A stretch of DNA of 64,000 nucleotides from Solirubrobacteraceae bacterium (GCA_030447505.1 JAUJOT010000002.1:1-64000); one strand, 5' to 3'; shown: positions 1 to 9,155, counted from the first letter of the stretch. Program-made: numbers and translations. Notes: generated from the letters alone by a model not told the origin.

Positions 1-189
1 CCCGGTGGGGGCGCCGCGCCCTCACACCTTCCCCCCCCCGCGGACCCCCCGCCCGCGGGGGGCTCAACCCCCCCCCGGCGGGGGGCCCGGCCCCCCCCGC
101 CGGGGCCCCCCGCGGGGGGTGACCGGGGGGGACCCCTCGTGTGGGGGGGTCCCCCCGCCCCGCCCCGGGGGGGGGTGCGCTAGGGGAAG
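1..189. other. G/C homopolymer-rich contig-end artefact
   Basis: This stretch is nearly all runs of C and G (for example long C runs near 30-45 and G/C blocks at 60-180), unlike the balanced GC-rich coding sequence after it. The minus-strand CNNM gene to the right reads cleanly down to about position 190 and then turns into Pro/Gly/Arg-rich nonsense. I read this as sequencing or assembly error at a contig edge, not biology. Confidence 0.75.
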
Positions 190-660
190 GCTAAGCTCGA
201 GCGCGGGGCGCATGACGCGTACGACGAAGGCGAGCGGCGGGCCGAGCACGAGCGCGGCGCGGTCGGGGCCGGCGAGCGCGAGGTTCTTGGGCACCATCTC
301 GCCGAGGACGACGTGCAGGAACGTCACGATCGACAGCGCGATCGCAAACGCGATCGGGTGCAGCAGCGCGTCGGACACGCCGACGGTCGCGAGCGGCTTC
401 TCGATGAGGTGCGCGATCGCCGGTTCGCCGAGGTAGCCGAGGCCGAGCGAGCAGATCGTGATGCCCAGCTGCGCGGCGGCCATCATCAGCGACACGTTCT
501 CGATCGCGCGTAGCGTGATCTTCGCCGCCCGGCTGCCGGCCTGCGCGCGCGGCTCGATCGTCGTGCGTCGCGCCGAGACGAGCGCGAACTCGGCGCCGAC
601 GAAGAACGCGTTGGCGCCCAGCAGCACGAGCGCGAGGGCGATCGCCGATCCGGTGCTCAC
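190..660 (-). CDS. CNNM/DUF21-domain membrane protein, C-terminally truncated
   Basis: This is the N-terminal part of a second hemolysin-C/CorC-like protein. Residues about 1-150 form a DUF21 (CNNM transmembrane) domain: an N-terminal helix starting GSAIALALVLLGANAFFVGA, then helices around residues 55-80 and 100-125, with the family motif GEMVPKNLA. The CBS pair and the CorC_HlyC C-terminal domain would follow, but the sequence dissolves into G/C runs below position 190, so the gene is incomplete here. The GTG start at 660 overlaps the stop of the upstream paralogue by 4 bp (GTGA), so the two are translationally coupled. The family is linked to Mg2+/Co2+ transport; the substrate cannot be told from sequence. 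Confidence 0.8.
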
Positions 661-2012
661 CGCTCGTCCTCGTCCTCGTCCTCGTCCGCGAGCGGCTCGC
701 TCTCAAGCCGCACGCGGTCGACGCGCAGCCCGTCCATGGCCGAGACGGTCAGCATGACGCGTTGCGGACGGCGGTCGGTGTCGATGGTGTCGAGCGTCAC
801 GCTGTCGCCCTCCTGCGCCATCCGGCCGAGCTGGAAGCCGACGAGGCCGGCGAGCGTCTCGTACTCCTCGTCTTCGGGCAGCACGATGCCGACGGCGTGC
901 GCGACCTCGTCGGGGCGCAACAGCCCCGACACAGACCACGTGCCGTCGGCGTGACGTCGAATTCGGGCGTCGTGCTTGTCGTGCTCGTCGCGGACCTCTC
1001 CGACGATCTCCTCGATGAGGTCCTCGAGCGTGACGATCCCGTCGACGGTCCCGAACTCGTCGACGACGACGGCCATCTGCAGCCCGCCTCGCTGCAGCTC
1101 GCCGAGCAGGCTGTCCAGCGCGACCGATGAGGGCACGAAGACGGGCTCGGCCATTACCGCGCGCACCGGCACGCGATCGCGGCGCTCGGGCGGGACCGAC
1201 ACCCCGTCCTTGACGTGCACGATCCCGACGACGTGGTCGTTGTCACCGTCGATCACCGGAAAGCGCGATCGTCCCGTCCCCCGCGCGAGCGCGAGCATCG
1301 CTAGCACGTCGCTGTCGGCCTCGACGGCCTGCGTCCGGGCGCGCGGCGTCATCACGTCGACGGCGTGGCGGTCGCCGAAGGCGATCGAGCGTTCCAACAA
1401 CACGGCGGTGTCGAGCTCAAGCGTGCCGTGTTCGGCGGAGCGGCGAACCAGCGATGTCAGCTCCTGCGGCGAGCGCGCCGACGCAAGCTCCTCCTGCGGC
1501 TCGACGCCGAAACGACACAGGATCGCGTTCGCGGTGTTGTTGAAAAACCCGATCGCGGGCCCGAAGAGGCGCGTGAACCCGCGCTGGAACGCTGCGACCG
1601 CGCGGGCGGTCGCGAGCGGCCGCGCGATCGCGAGGTTCTTCGGGACAAGCTCGCCGAACACCATCGTGACAGCGGTCGCCAGCACCAGCGCGACGGAGAT
1701 CGACACACCGTCGACGGCGCCGTCCGGCACGCCGGCCGCCTCAAGCGGCCCGTCGATCAGCCGCGCGACCGACGGCTCGGCGAGAAAGCCGATCAGCAGG
1801 TTCGTCAGCGTGATGCCGACCTGCGCGCCCGACAACTGCGTCGACAGCGACCGCAGCGCCGCCAGGACCCCAGTCGCCTGGCGATCGCCGTCGGCGGCCG
1901 CCCGCTCGACGCTCGGCCGATCGACGGTGAGCAACGAGAACTCCGCGGCGACAAACGCGCCGCACGCCGCGACCAGCAGCAGCGAGACGACGACCAGAAC
2001 AACCTCGATCAC
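657..2012 (-). CDS. Hemolysin family protein: CNNM TM domain + CBS pair + CorC_HlyC domain
   Basis: A 451-aa integral membrane protein of the CNNM/CorC family (putative divalent-cation transport or efflux). Residues 1-190 are the DUF21 domain with several TM helices and the motif GELVPKNLA. Residues about 205-330 are two CBS repeats, probably adenine-nucleotide binding (motifs DVMTPR and VVDEFGTVDGIVTLEDL). Residues about 350-430 are the CorC_HlyC C-terminal domain. Length is normal for the family. A poly-(Asp/Glu) tail (EDEDEDER) ends the protein. It is the first gene of a coupled pair with the truncated paralogue. The cation specificity is not known. Confidence 0.9.
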   Translation of the reverse strand: MIEVVLVVVSLLLVAACGAFVAAEFSLLTVDRPSVERAAADGDRQATGVLAALRSLSTQLSGAQVGITLTNLLIGFLAEPSVARLIDGPLEAAGVPDGAVDGVSISVALVLATAVTMVFGELVPKNLAIARPLATARAVAAFQRGFTRLFGPAIGFFNNTANAILCRFGVEPQEELASARSPQELTSLVRRSAEHGTLELDTAVLLERSIAFGDRHAVDVMTPRARTQAVEADSDVLAMLALARGTGRSRFPVIDGDNDHVVGIVHVKDGVSVPPERRDRVPVRAVMAEPVFVPSSVALDSLLGELQRGGLQMAVVVDEFGTVDGIVTLEDLIEEIVGEVRDEHDKHDARIRRHADGTWSVSGLLRPDEVAHAVGIVLPEDEEYETLAGLVGFQLGRMAQEGDSVTLDTIDTDRRPQRVMLTVSAMDGLRVDRVRLESEPLADEDEDEDER

Positions 2013-2255
2013 GAAACCCGCACCTCCGGCGATCCCCCCTCAACCAGCCAAGAGCTCCAGCTCGGGTCGTTGGCATCGCGACCGACTCGTAGGGCGCCGG
2101 TGCTGCACGAACAATAGGCAGTCGAGCGCAGCGACATTGACGCAGCGCCTGTCAGTCGCGGGGATCGCGCGCCGCTCACCCCTGCCCGTGCGCCCATCGG
2201 CGCTAGGACCGCAGGCCCTGGCGTTCCGCTGCAAGCGGTGATCGGCATCGCGTCG

Positions 2256-2811
2256 CTAACTGCTGCGCCACGCCTCGTCGGTCCGGCGCGGATTGAACTC
2301 CGACCCGTTCGAGGATGGGCGCCAACAGCGACCGCCCGCTCGAGGGTCGCAAAGCCGGCCGGTCGATCGGCGGACGCTCGACGACTGCGGCTTGCCCGAC
2401 GAGGCGTTTTGGCGATGCTGGTCACTGATCGCGCTGACGAGTTCTTCTGTGCGCAGGTCGTCGGCTCCGTCGATGCCCTCCTGGCGCGCGCGTTCCCGCA
2501 GCTCATCGATCTGCATCGCGCGCAGCTCGGTCTCGCTGAGGTCCGGCGTGTTCGGCGTCTCGTTGCCGCGACCAGCGGCCACGACCGCGCTCGCCTTGCC
2601 GCGACCGCTCTGTCCGCCGCCCTGACCGCTGCGCGAGCGGTGCTGCTCGCTGATCGCCTTGACAAGTTCCTCCTTGCGCAGCCTTTTCGGCGTCCTGCAC
2701 GCCCTCGTCGCGCGCACGCTGACGCAGGTCGTCGATGTGCGTCGCGCGCAGCTCGGTCTCGCTGAGGTCAGGCGTTCCCGGCGTCTGGTTTCCTGGCTCG
2801 TTCTTGCTCAT
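2256..2811 (-). pseudogene. Rho N-terminal/SAP-like repeat protein, frameshifted
   Basis: Two copies of a SAP-like Rho-N repeat are visible: the first begins PDLSETELRATHIDDLRQRA, the second PDLSETELRAMQIDELRERA. Each is followed by a (R/T)xEELVxAISxQH segment. They lie in different frames: the first starts at the ATG at 2811, and the second follows in the frame ending at 2256. Removing one G near 2683-2686 (GAAAAGGCTGCGC) restores ...DAEKLRKEELVKAISEQH across the break, so a single-base insertion is the likely lesion. The protein would be about 180 aa, small and basic, probably nucleic-acid binding. Either a true pseudogene or a sequencing error; the well-kept coding on both sides favours error or a recent event. 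Confidence 0.75.
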
Positions 2812-2820
2812 CTGCTTGAG

Positions 2821-2826
2821 CTACCC
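2821..2826 (-). promoter_or_regulatory. GGGTAG element upstream of the Rho-N gene
   Basis: On the minus strand GGGTAG lies 9 nt before the ATG at 2811, with no Shine-Dalgarno between. The motif resembles the -10 box of SigB-type stress promoters in Actinobacteria (GGGTAY). If used, the transcript would be almost leaderless. The same motif and the same 9-nt spacing occur before the membrane peptide at 2984. No convincing -35 was seen here. Confidence 0.3.
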
Positions 2827-2968
2827 GGCAGCCACTGAGTCCGCTTCGGTGCCCGTCAGGCCGCCGACGTTTGATCGTCGCGCCGGCGCGACGTGCGGGA
2901 GCCCTAGGACCGAGATTGCGCGCGGCGCGTCATGCGCCTGACGCGGGGGGATGACGGCGCACGGTCGG

Positions 2969-2974
2969 GGGTAG
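2969..2974 (+). promoter_or_regulatory. GGGTAG element upstream of the 47-aa membrane peptide
   Basis: GGGTAG ends 9 nt before the ATG at 2984. A GGAT lies 15 nt upstream of it, close to the GNNT-N14-16-GGGTAY pattern of actinobacterial SigB-like promoters. A similar box (GGGTAG at 7292-7297) precedes csbD, and GGGTAC (29937-29942) precedes the acidic protein at 29985. Weak evidence individually. Confidence 0.35.
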
Positions 2975-2983
2975 GCGGCGGTC

Positions 2984-3127
2984 ATGGTTTGGTTGATCTT
3001 GCTGGTCGTGCTGATCGCGATCTTCGGGCTCGGGTCCGTGCTCGAAGCGGCGTTCTGGACGCTGTTGCTGATCGCCGCCGTCGTGATACTCGCCGCGGTT
3101 GCGATCGCGCGACGGATCGCCCGCTGA
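2984..3127 (+). CDS. 47-aa hydrophobic membrane peptide
   Basis: ATG at 2984, stop TGA at 3125-3127. The peptide begins MVWLILLVVLIAIFGLG and continues as a second hydrophobic stretch around residues 23-42, ending in IARRIAR. It therefore looks like one or two TM segments with a positively charged cytoplasmic tail. Short conserved 'hydrophobic proteins' like this are common in actinobacterial stress regulons, but I cannot assign a function. It is convergent with the lipoprotein gene ending at 3169. Confidence 0.6.
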   Translation: MVWLILLVVLIAIFGLGSVLEAAFWTLLLIAAVVILAAVAIARRIAR

Positions 3128-3168
3128 GCGCTACTGCGCCAGCGAACGCCTCTCTCGTGAGCGGATGA

Positions 3169-4017
3169 CTACTCGAGGTCGGCGAGGACGCGGCGGATGA
3201 TCTGATAGCCGCGGAAGTCGCCGGTCGGTGCGGGAAAGGCGGCGAGGACGTTCGCGGCGGTCGCGAGTTGGTAGTCCTGGTCGAGCAGCAGATCAGGGTT
3301 CCTGAGGTCTTTGACGGCGCGCTTCAGCGCGGCGCGCGATGGAAAGACCAGTAGTTCAAATTCGCGGCTGCTGGGCGAGATCTCGTAGCGGCGCGCGGCG
3401 AGTGTCGCCTCATCGGTCTCGTCTTCGATGTCAGAGCCTCCGCCCGTCGTCACCAGCATCAGGCCGGCGGCCTCGAGGCGATCTTGGACATCGGCGATGT
3501 CGTAGATCGCCGTGTCGTCGCCGCGCTCGGGCCTCTCGTCGGCCGCGGGACGCTGATCGCCGCGCTGCTCATCGCCGTCCCACACGAGCGCGCGAAAGAC
3601 GATGAATGGCTCGCCGATCTGCGCCGGGGTCTGGTTGATCGCGTCTGACTCAGACGGCTGAAGCGGCGGGTCGACGGGGCGGCGAAGGGCTTTGATCACC
3701 TCGTCGGCGTCGTCTTGCGTGAGGCGCTCCACGTCGCCGCGGACGGCGACGCGTTCGCCGCGCTCGATCGCTGGCACCCCGCCGGGCGCGGCGACCCAGA
3801 TCGACGAGCCCGCGTCGACGAGCACAAAGCCGCGTTCTCGCGGGTACGCGCGGCCACGAACGGTGACAAGCGGCGCCTGATCCCAAACCTCGGGGTCGCG
3901 GAGGATCTGCTCGATCGTTGTCGAGCGGACGCTGGCTTCGCGTTCGTCGTCGCCACCGCACGCCGCAAGCAGCGCCCCGATCAGCACGAGCGATAGCAGC
4001 AACCCTCGCGTCGCCAT
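3169..4017 (-). CDS. Secreted lipoprotein, unknown function
   Basis: A 282-aa protein with a lipoprotein signal peptide: MATRGLLL, a hydrophobic core, then lipobox LLAAC with the acylated Cys at about residue 20, followed by an acidic GGDDE linker. Residues about 35-105 look like a small beta-barrel (OB-like) domain (VTVRGRAYP, FVLVDAGSSIWVAAPG, ERVAVRGDVERL). A second region, about 180-280, has no family I recognise. The downstream divergent protein at 4161 carries a similar 'ERVTISGEVEKF' OB-type segment, so the two may be functionally related. Anchored outside the cell membrane; role unknown. Confidence 0.7.
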   Translation of the reverse strand: MATRGLLLSLVLIGALLAACGGDDEREASVRSTTIEQILRDPEVWDQAPLVTVRGRAYPRERGFVLVDAGSSIWVAAPGGVPAIERGERVAVRGDVERLTQDDADEVIKALRRPVDPPLQPSESDAINQTPAQIGEPFIVFRALVWDGDEQRGDQRPAADERPERGDDTAIYDIADVQDRLEAAGLMLVTTGGGSDIEDETDEATLAARRYEISPSSREFELLVFPSRAALKRAVKDLRNPDLLLDQDYQLATAANVLAAFPAPTGDFRGYQIIRRVLADLE

Positions 4018-4160
4018 GAACGCGCTGTGCCCACAGACCCGCGCGTTTGCATTCGCGACGTCAGCGCCCTGACCACCCGAGGGGGAGTCGAAGCGGCGCC
4101 CGCAGGTCAGCCAGCAGACGGCTGCGGTGTGGCGCCGGAGCGGCGTGGTATGCGCTCGCT

Positions 4161-4565
4161 ATGAGGATCGCCGTCGTCATTGGCCTGGTCGTTGTGGTTG
4201 GCGTCGGGCTGGTGGTCTACGAGTTCGCGCACACGGAGGATCTCGCTGATGGTGCCGAGGCGATCGTTGATGAGCCCGACCGGTTTGTCGGCGAACGCGT
4301 GACGATCAGCGGCGAGGTCGAGAAGTTCTATCCCGACGCCTTCACGCTGGGCGAGACGACGTGGGGCGATGAGCTGCTGATCGTGCCCGCCGACCGAACA
4401 CGGGTGCCGCGCGTGATCACGCTGCGCGCGGCGCAGCCGCGCGTCGAGATCACCGGCACCGTACGTCGCAACGACGGCGCCGATGCACTGCCCGGGACGC
4501 TCGCTGAGGCCTTCCAGGGCAAGCCGTACGTTCGCGCCTCACGCATCGAGCTGACCGATGAGTGA
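4161..4565 (+). CDS. Membrane-anchored OB-fold-like protein
   Basis: A 134-aa protein. I chose the ATG at 4161 because it starts directly with a TM/signal anchor (MRIAVVIGLVVVVGVGLVVY); the longer frame upstream is Arg-rich and non-coding in character. Residues 35-130 resemble an OB-fold: FVGERVTISGEVEKF, then FTLGE, LLIV and VEITGTVRR strands. It is divergent from the lipoprotein at 3169-4017, which has a similar barrel segment. Function unknown; I infer extracytoplasmic ligand binding only. Confidence 0.65.
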   Translation: MRIAVVIGLVVVVGVGLVVYEFAHTEDLADGAEAIVDEPDRFVGERVTISGEVEKFYPDAFTLGETTWGDELLIVPADRTRVPRVITLRAAQPRVEITGTVRRNDGADALPGTLAEAFQGKPYVRASRIELTDE

Positions 4566-4582
4566 CCACGCCGACCGTGGTC
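4564..4582 (+). terminator. Hairpin after the OB-fold gene
   Basis: A perfect 7-bp inverted repeat GACCACG / CGTGGTC with a 5-nt loop (CCGAC) begins at the stop codon of the preceding gene. There is no T tract, as is usual in high-GC actinobacteria, so it may act as an intrinsic terminator or a processing site. Confidence 0.4.
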
Positions 4583-4598
4583 AGGCTGCACCCGCCGC

Positions 4599-5962
4599 GT
4601 GAGTGAGCTCGGCGAGAGCGCTTCGCTGCCCGAGCGCGTAAGCAGCGTGTGGGATGCGCTGCGCTCGAGCTTTGGGTTTCTCAGCGGCGTGGCGATGGCG
4701 CTCGGGCTGCTCGTCGGGTTCGTGCTGCCGTCGGTCGACGCCGCACTTGACGTCGACCTGCCGGTGTTCGCACTCGCCGAGTCCGACGTCGCACGATCGC
4801 TGTTGCAGACGGTCGCGACCGCGACCGTGTCGGTGGCCGGACTGTCGTTCTCGGTCACGGTCGTGGCGTTCACGCTGGCGTCCTCGCAGCTGAGCCCGCG
4901 CGTGCTGCGCAGCTTTCGCGCCGATCGCCTCAGCCAGGCGACGCTTGCCTGCTTTTTGGGGACGTTCATCTACTGCCTCGCGGTGCTGATCCGGCTGGGC
5001 TCCACGCACGAGGGCGGCGCGGTGCCCAACCTCTCGATCACGCTCGCCGTCGTGCTGGCGATCGTCGCCTTCGCGATGTTCGCGGCGTTCATCGCGCACA
5101 TCGTCAGCATGCTGCAGCCATCATCGATCATCGACGGCATCCGCGAGACCGGGCGCGACGCGCTGCAGTTGCCATACCCGGCGGGCGTCGGCGACGAGCC
5201 CACAGACGAGCTCGCGGGAGCGCGCGCGGTCGCCAGTGCGCGCGACCGTCCAGGGACACCGGTGCTCGCCGAGCGCGAGGGGTATGTCTCTTCGCTGCAG
5301 GCGACGCGGCTGCTGACGGCGGCCGCTTCGTGCGACGGCCTTGGCGTGCAGCGAGTGCAGATCGGCGAATACGTCACACCCGAGCTGCCGCTCGCCGACG
5401 TCTGGTGCAGCGACGCCAGGCGCGAGACGCTCGCCAGCGCGGTGCGCGCGGCGTTCGTGCTGGGTCGCCAGCGCACGCCGGTGCAGGACGCGGCGTTCCC
5501 GCTGCGCCAGCTCGCCGACGTCGCCCTGAAGGGCCTCTCGCCCGGCATCAATGATCCGACGACCGCCGAGAACGCGCTCGAGGCGCTCACGTCGCTGCTG
5601 ATCCGCTCGGCGACCGGGCAGCACCCCTCGCGCCTGCGCGCAGACGAGCACGGCGTCGTGCGATTCGTTGCGCTCGCGCCCGACCTCGATGACCTAGTGC
5701 GCCTCGGGTTTGAGCAGGTGCGCGTCTTCGCGGCCCCTATCCGGTGCTCTCGCGGCGCCTGCTGACATTGCTCGCAAGCATCGACGACGCCGCGCAAAAG
5801 GCGGGAGTGCCCTGCACCGAGCCGGCCCGTCAGGCAGCGCTGATCGCCGAAGCCCCCGCCGGCTCCGTCCCCACCAGCGCCGACGTCAACTCGGTGCGCG
5901 CACAGCACGCCGCGCTGTGGACCCGTTCGCGTGAACGCCCGCTGGGTGACGGCAGCAGATAG
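4599..5962 (+). pseudogene. DUF2254 membrane protein with a single-base frameshift near the C-terminus
   Basis: GTG start at 4599. The first 378 residues are a clear DUF2254 protein: TM segments around residues 28-50, 68-92, 105-130 and 145-172, and the conserved motif ALKGLSPGINDPTTAENA near residue 310. After FEQVRVFAAP the frame runs into a premature stop at 5765, while the next frame continues with PVLSRRLLTLLASIDDAA to a stop at 5962. One extra C in the CCCC run at about 5734-5737 would restore AAPYPVLSRRLL. So either a sequencing deletion or a recent frameshift that costs the last ~75 residues. The TerC Shine-Dalgarno overlaps the restored stop, as expected for an intact gene. Function of the family is unknown. 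Confidence 0.75.
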
Positions 5963-5973
5963 GAGGCGCGGCG

Positions 5974-6984
5974 TTGGACGTTTCGCTCGTCATCTGGGTC
6001 GCGTTCGTCGCGTTCGTCGTCGCCATGCTGGCGGTCGACCTCGTCCTGTTCGGGCGCGAGGCGCGCGAAGTCACGACGCGGCACGCGGCGACTTGGAGCA
6101 TGGTGTGGGTCGCGCTCGCGCTCGTGTTCTGGGCCGGGCTGTGGGCGGCCGAGGGCGACACGCGCGCCGGCGAGTTTCTCGCCGGCTACGTCGTCGAGAA
6201 AAGCCTCTCGGTCGACAACATCTTCGTCTTCGCGCTGCTGTTCTCGTACTTTGCGGTGCCGCCGGCGCTGCAGCACCGCGTGTTGCTGTGGGGAGTCGTG
6301 ATGGCGCTCGTGATGCGCGGCGCGTTCATCGCGGTCGGCGCCGCGCTGCTCGCCGCGTTTCACTGGATGATCTACGTCTTCGGCGCGTTTCTCGTCATCA
6401 CCGGCATCCGGCTCGCGACGCATAAGGACGAGGAGGTCCACCCGGAGCGCAATCCCGTCCTGCGACTGCTGCGCCGGGTGATCGCGATCACCGGCGACTA
6501 CCGCGGCACGCGGCTGTTCGTGCGCGAGGACGGCCGGCGGATGGGGACGCCGCTGCTCGCCGTCGTCGTCGCCGTCGCGACGACGGACCTGCTGTTCGCG
6601 CTGGACTCGATCCCGGCGATCTTCGCGATCACCAACGTCACGTTCATCGTCTTCACCGCCAACGCCTTTGCGCTGCTGGGCCTGCGCGCGCTGTTCTTTC
6701 TCGTCGTCGGCCTGCTGCGACGCTTCATCTACCTCAAGGTCGGCCTGTCGATCATCCTCGTGTTCGTGGGGATCAAGATGCTTTTGACCGACGTCGTCGG
6801 GAAGGTGCCCGTCGGGATCTCGCTCGGCGTGATCATCACGACGCTGGCGATCACGATCATCGCCTCACTGCGCGCGACACGGGGGATGGCCACCGCCGAC
6901 ACCGAGGAGGAGCGCCAGCGCCGGCTGACCGAGGAGCTGCCGGCCGGCGAGCTGCTGGAGGAGCTGCGAAGCGCCGACCGCTGA
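5974..6984 (+). CDS. TerC family integral membrane protein
   Basis: A 336-aa protein starting at TTG 5974, chosen because AGGAGG at 5961-5966 sits 7 nt upstream and no better start lies nearby. It has about eight or nine TM helices, with the TerC signature acidic residues in the membrane: SLSVDNIFVFALLFSYF and the later FALDSIPAIFAIT. The N-terminal VDLVLFGR and central LVITGIRLATHKDEEVHPE are typical. Family members export manganese or take part in tellurite/metal handling and load metal onto exported enzymes. No yybP-ykoY riboswitch is visible upstream; the gene directly follows the DUF2254 gene and may be co-transcribed with it. Confidence 0.92.
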   Translation: MDVSLVIWVAFVAFVVAMLAVDLVLFGREAREVTTRHAATWSMVWVALALVFWAGLWAAEGDTRAGEFLAGYVVEKSLSVDNIFVFALLFSYFAVPPALQHRVLLWGVVMALVMRGAFIAVGAALLAAFHWMIYVFGAFLVITGIRLATHKDEEVHPERNPVLRLLRRVIAITGDYRGTRLFVREDGRRMGTPLLAVVVAVATTDLLFALDSIPAIFAITNVTFIVFTANAFALLGLRALFFLVVGLLRRFIYLKVGLSIILVFVGIKMLLTDVVGKVPVGISLGVIITTLAITIIASLRATRGMATADTEEERQRRLTEELPAGELLEELRSADR

Positions 6985-7333
6985 GACGTAACGCGCGACG
7001 AAGCGGTGTCTACGTACCGCCCAGGCGTGGGAGGCGTTTGGCGCACACCTCGGCTCGCCAGGGCACCGCGTTGAGTTGCACCTCGGACCGGACCTGGCTG
7101 GTGCGGTGCTACCTGCGGTTCCTCGCGCCAACGCGCCTACAGGGGGCCGAGAGCTAACAGACGAGTTGTGCGACGCGCGACCGCCTTACCGACGTCAAGC
7201 GCTGCGCTGCGACTACCGTTCGGATACGGCCCGCCCGGCTGAACAGCTCCGACCAACCGGGTCCCCGAGGTGTGCAGCGCGACGCGTATGCGGGTAGGCG
7301 ACCCTGAACCGCATCCTGCGCGAAGGAGAAAGC
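6985..7333. other. Intergenic region before csbD
   Basis: About 350 bp with no ORF I can support; small frames here lack start signals and family resemblance. It contains GGGTAG at 7292-7297, a possible SigB-type -10 box for the CsbD gene, followed by a leader with the Shine-Dalgarno AAGGAGAA. Confidence 0.5.
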
Positions 7334-7510
7334 ATGTCTGACGGAACAGCCGACGACGCCAAGGGACGCACGAAGGAGGCCGTGGGCGACCTGACGGGCG
7401 ACGAGAAGCTCAAGGACGAGGGCAAGGTCGACCGCACCTCGGGGAAGGTCAAGGACGCCGTCGGCGGCGTCGCCGACAAGGCGAAGGGACTGCTCCGCAA
7501 GGACAAGTAG
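7334..7510 (+). CDS. CsbD family stress-response protein
   Basis: A 58-aa protein, ATG at 7334 with AAGGAG 7 nt upstream, stop TAG 7508-7510. Composition and repeats are characteristic of CsbD: KGRTKEAVGDLTGDEKLKDE followed by GKVKDAVGGVADKAKGLL. It is highly charged and soluble, without TM segments. CsbD in Bacillus belongs to the SigB general stress regulon; the GGGTAG box upstream would fit a comparable control here. Molecular function is unknown. Confidence 0.85.
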   Translation: MSDGTADDAKGRTKEAVGDLTGDEKLKDEGKVDRTSGKVKDAVGGVADKAKGLLRKDK

Positions 7511-7791
7511 CCCTCGTTCTGAGCGCCGACACGCCCCGCCGGCCGCGGAGGACGTCCGCTTTCATCGCGACCCAGTCCGGCGCCCTGCGCGTAGTGGTCA
7601 TCGCGAGTGGCTGGCCCGATGACTACCGCGGGGCATAACCGGCGGTCCCAAGGCGTGCGCCGATCGCTGGACTGATACGGCGGCTAATGCTTCTTGGTCG
7701 CCGCTCGCGAGGCGGTGGACGGCAACAAAGCGGGTCTAACGCCGCCGCGTAGCGGGCTTCCGCCGCAGCGAAAAATAGGGCCGGCGCCGGG

Positions 7792-8420
7792 ATGCAGCAG
7801 CTCGGCGAGGTCGCGACGGCCAGGATCGAGTTCGAGCGGTGGCTCGAGCATCAGCCGCTCGCCGCGCGCACCAAGAGCGAATACCGGCGCAACCATCGCG
7901 TCTTCCTCGAGTCGGTTGCGGCCGGCGAGGCGCGGTGGCCGGCGATCCGCTCGGCGATCGCTTGGCGCGCGATCACCCTGCACGCGACTTTCGGCGCTGG
8001 CTGAAGGTCGAACGGCGTGCGTCGGCGTTGACGGTGAACCTCGCGCTGGCGTCGCTGGACGCGCTGTACCGCCAGTGCGGGCCGGGGAACCCAAACGTGC
8101 GTCGCGAGAAGGCGGTGCGCGCAGCGCCACGCGCGCGTGATCAGGACGATCAGCGCCAGCTGTTGCGCGCGTGCGAGCGCGCGAGCGCTCGCGACCGCTC
8201 TCGTGGTGCTGATGCTGTTCACGGCGCTGCGGTTGTCTGAGGCGATCGCGCTGGACCGCGACGATGTCCGGGTCAGCGCGCGCAAAGGCCGTGTCGTCGT
8301 CCGATGCGGGAAGGGCGACCTGCTGCGCGACGTCCCGCTGAACCCCGCTCGTGCGCCAGGTCCTTGATGAGTGGCTCAGCCAGCGCTCGGTGATCGCCGC
8401 GTCCCAGCAGCCGGCACGAG
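7792..8420 (+). pseudogene. Decayed tyrosine recombinase (tnpI/Xer-like)
   Basis: Pieces of one integrase appear in three frames in order. EHQPLAARTKSEYRRN lies near 7850; RDFRRWLKVERRASALTVN near 7985-8045 aligns with the RDFKRYLKVERGWAPSSVN segment of the intact recombinase at 19974; FTALRLSEAIALDRDDVRVS near 8220-8275 aligns with HTALRLSELVALDVGDVRTS. The last recognisable piece, VLDEWLSQRSV, ends near 8395. The HxxR and catalytic Tyr region is lost. Several frameshifts make it clearly dead. It marks the left edge of the accessory region and is a cousin of the Tn3-linked TnpI. Confidence 0.8.
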
Positions 8421-8668
8421 CGTGTCGGCCACGAGCAGCAACGCCGCGCAGCACTCGCCAAGTAGTTCGAGATCCACAAGCCGGTCCTCTACCGGCGGGC
8501 GATTGCGAACCCCGTTGAGCTCGACGGCGGCCGGGGCGGCCGTCCCACCGGCGAACGGCTGGCGGGACGCTGATCCGCTCGGGCGCGCCGGCGGGGCCGG
8601 TCCCCTAGGCCGATGCCCTGAGCCGATTGCGCGCGGCAAGCACCGTTTGAGTAGCGTCGGACCATGCG

Positions 8669-8982
8669 GTGGCGGACGCGACAGTCAGCTCCCTCGGAGA
8701 CGTTGCTGAACAGCTCGATGATCTTGATCCCGAGCTGACGATCTACGCCTCGGAACAGCCGGGTGCAGAGCTGAGGACGCCGGCAGTCGTTGCCGTGGAA
8801 CCCGAAGACGGGTCGGTGCCCGCCCCGAGGCCGACGGGATGGTCTACTACCTGGAGGTCAGCCAGGCACAAGAGGTCGTGCAGGTGTGGAAGGAGTGGCG
8901 CGGCGGCCGCGAGCCCACGTTGGCAGACCGCCACGAGGCGATCAGGTTCTACGCGATGAACGACGCTTACCTCCCCGTCTGA
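8669..8982 (+). pseudogene. Small hypothetical protein, frameshifted
   Basis: A GTG start at 8669 opens a frame reading LDDLDPELTIYASEQPGAEL. Near 8820-8827 the coding moves to another frame and continues EADGMVYYLEVSQAQEVVQV and HEAIRFYAMNDAYLPV to a stop at 8980-8982. One missing base in the CCGCCCCGAGG stretch accounts for it. The restored protein would be about 104 aa, acidic and cytosolic. I do not recognise a named family. Nearby pseudogenes suggest real decay, but a sequencing error is possible. Confidence 0.55.
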
Positions 8983-9155
8983 CGGTCCTCGCCGGCACCT
9001 CTGGCGCGTCCCACAGGCGACCAACGGCAAGCGGGACATCGTTCAACCTGGCACGGTTCCTGGGGCTGGCTCTCGGACCCTTCCTGCCCGCCGCAGTATG
9101 GCGCTCTGTGGCGGGGCTACACCGAGCAGAGCGGCCGGTACCGCGTGACGCGACC

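Noticed and set aside
5963-5973. yybP-ykoY manganese riboswitch before terC
   Set aside because: Only 11 bp separate terC from the preceding gene and no riboswitch core is seen.
8983-9155. Short plus-strand coding-like stretch (GWLSDPSCPPQYGALWRGY in one frame)
   Set aside because: Looks protein-like but lacks start, stop context and any known family; may be a relic, not enough to list.
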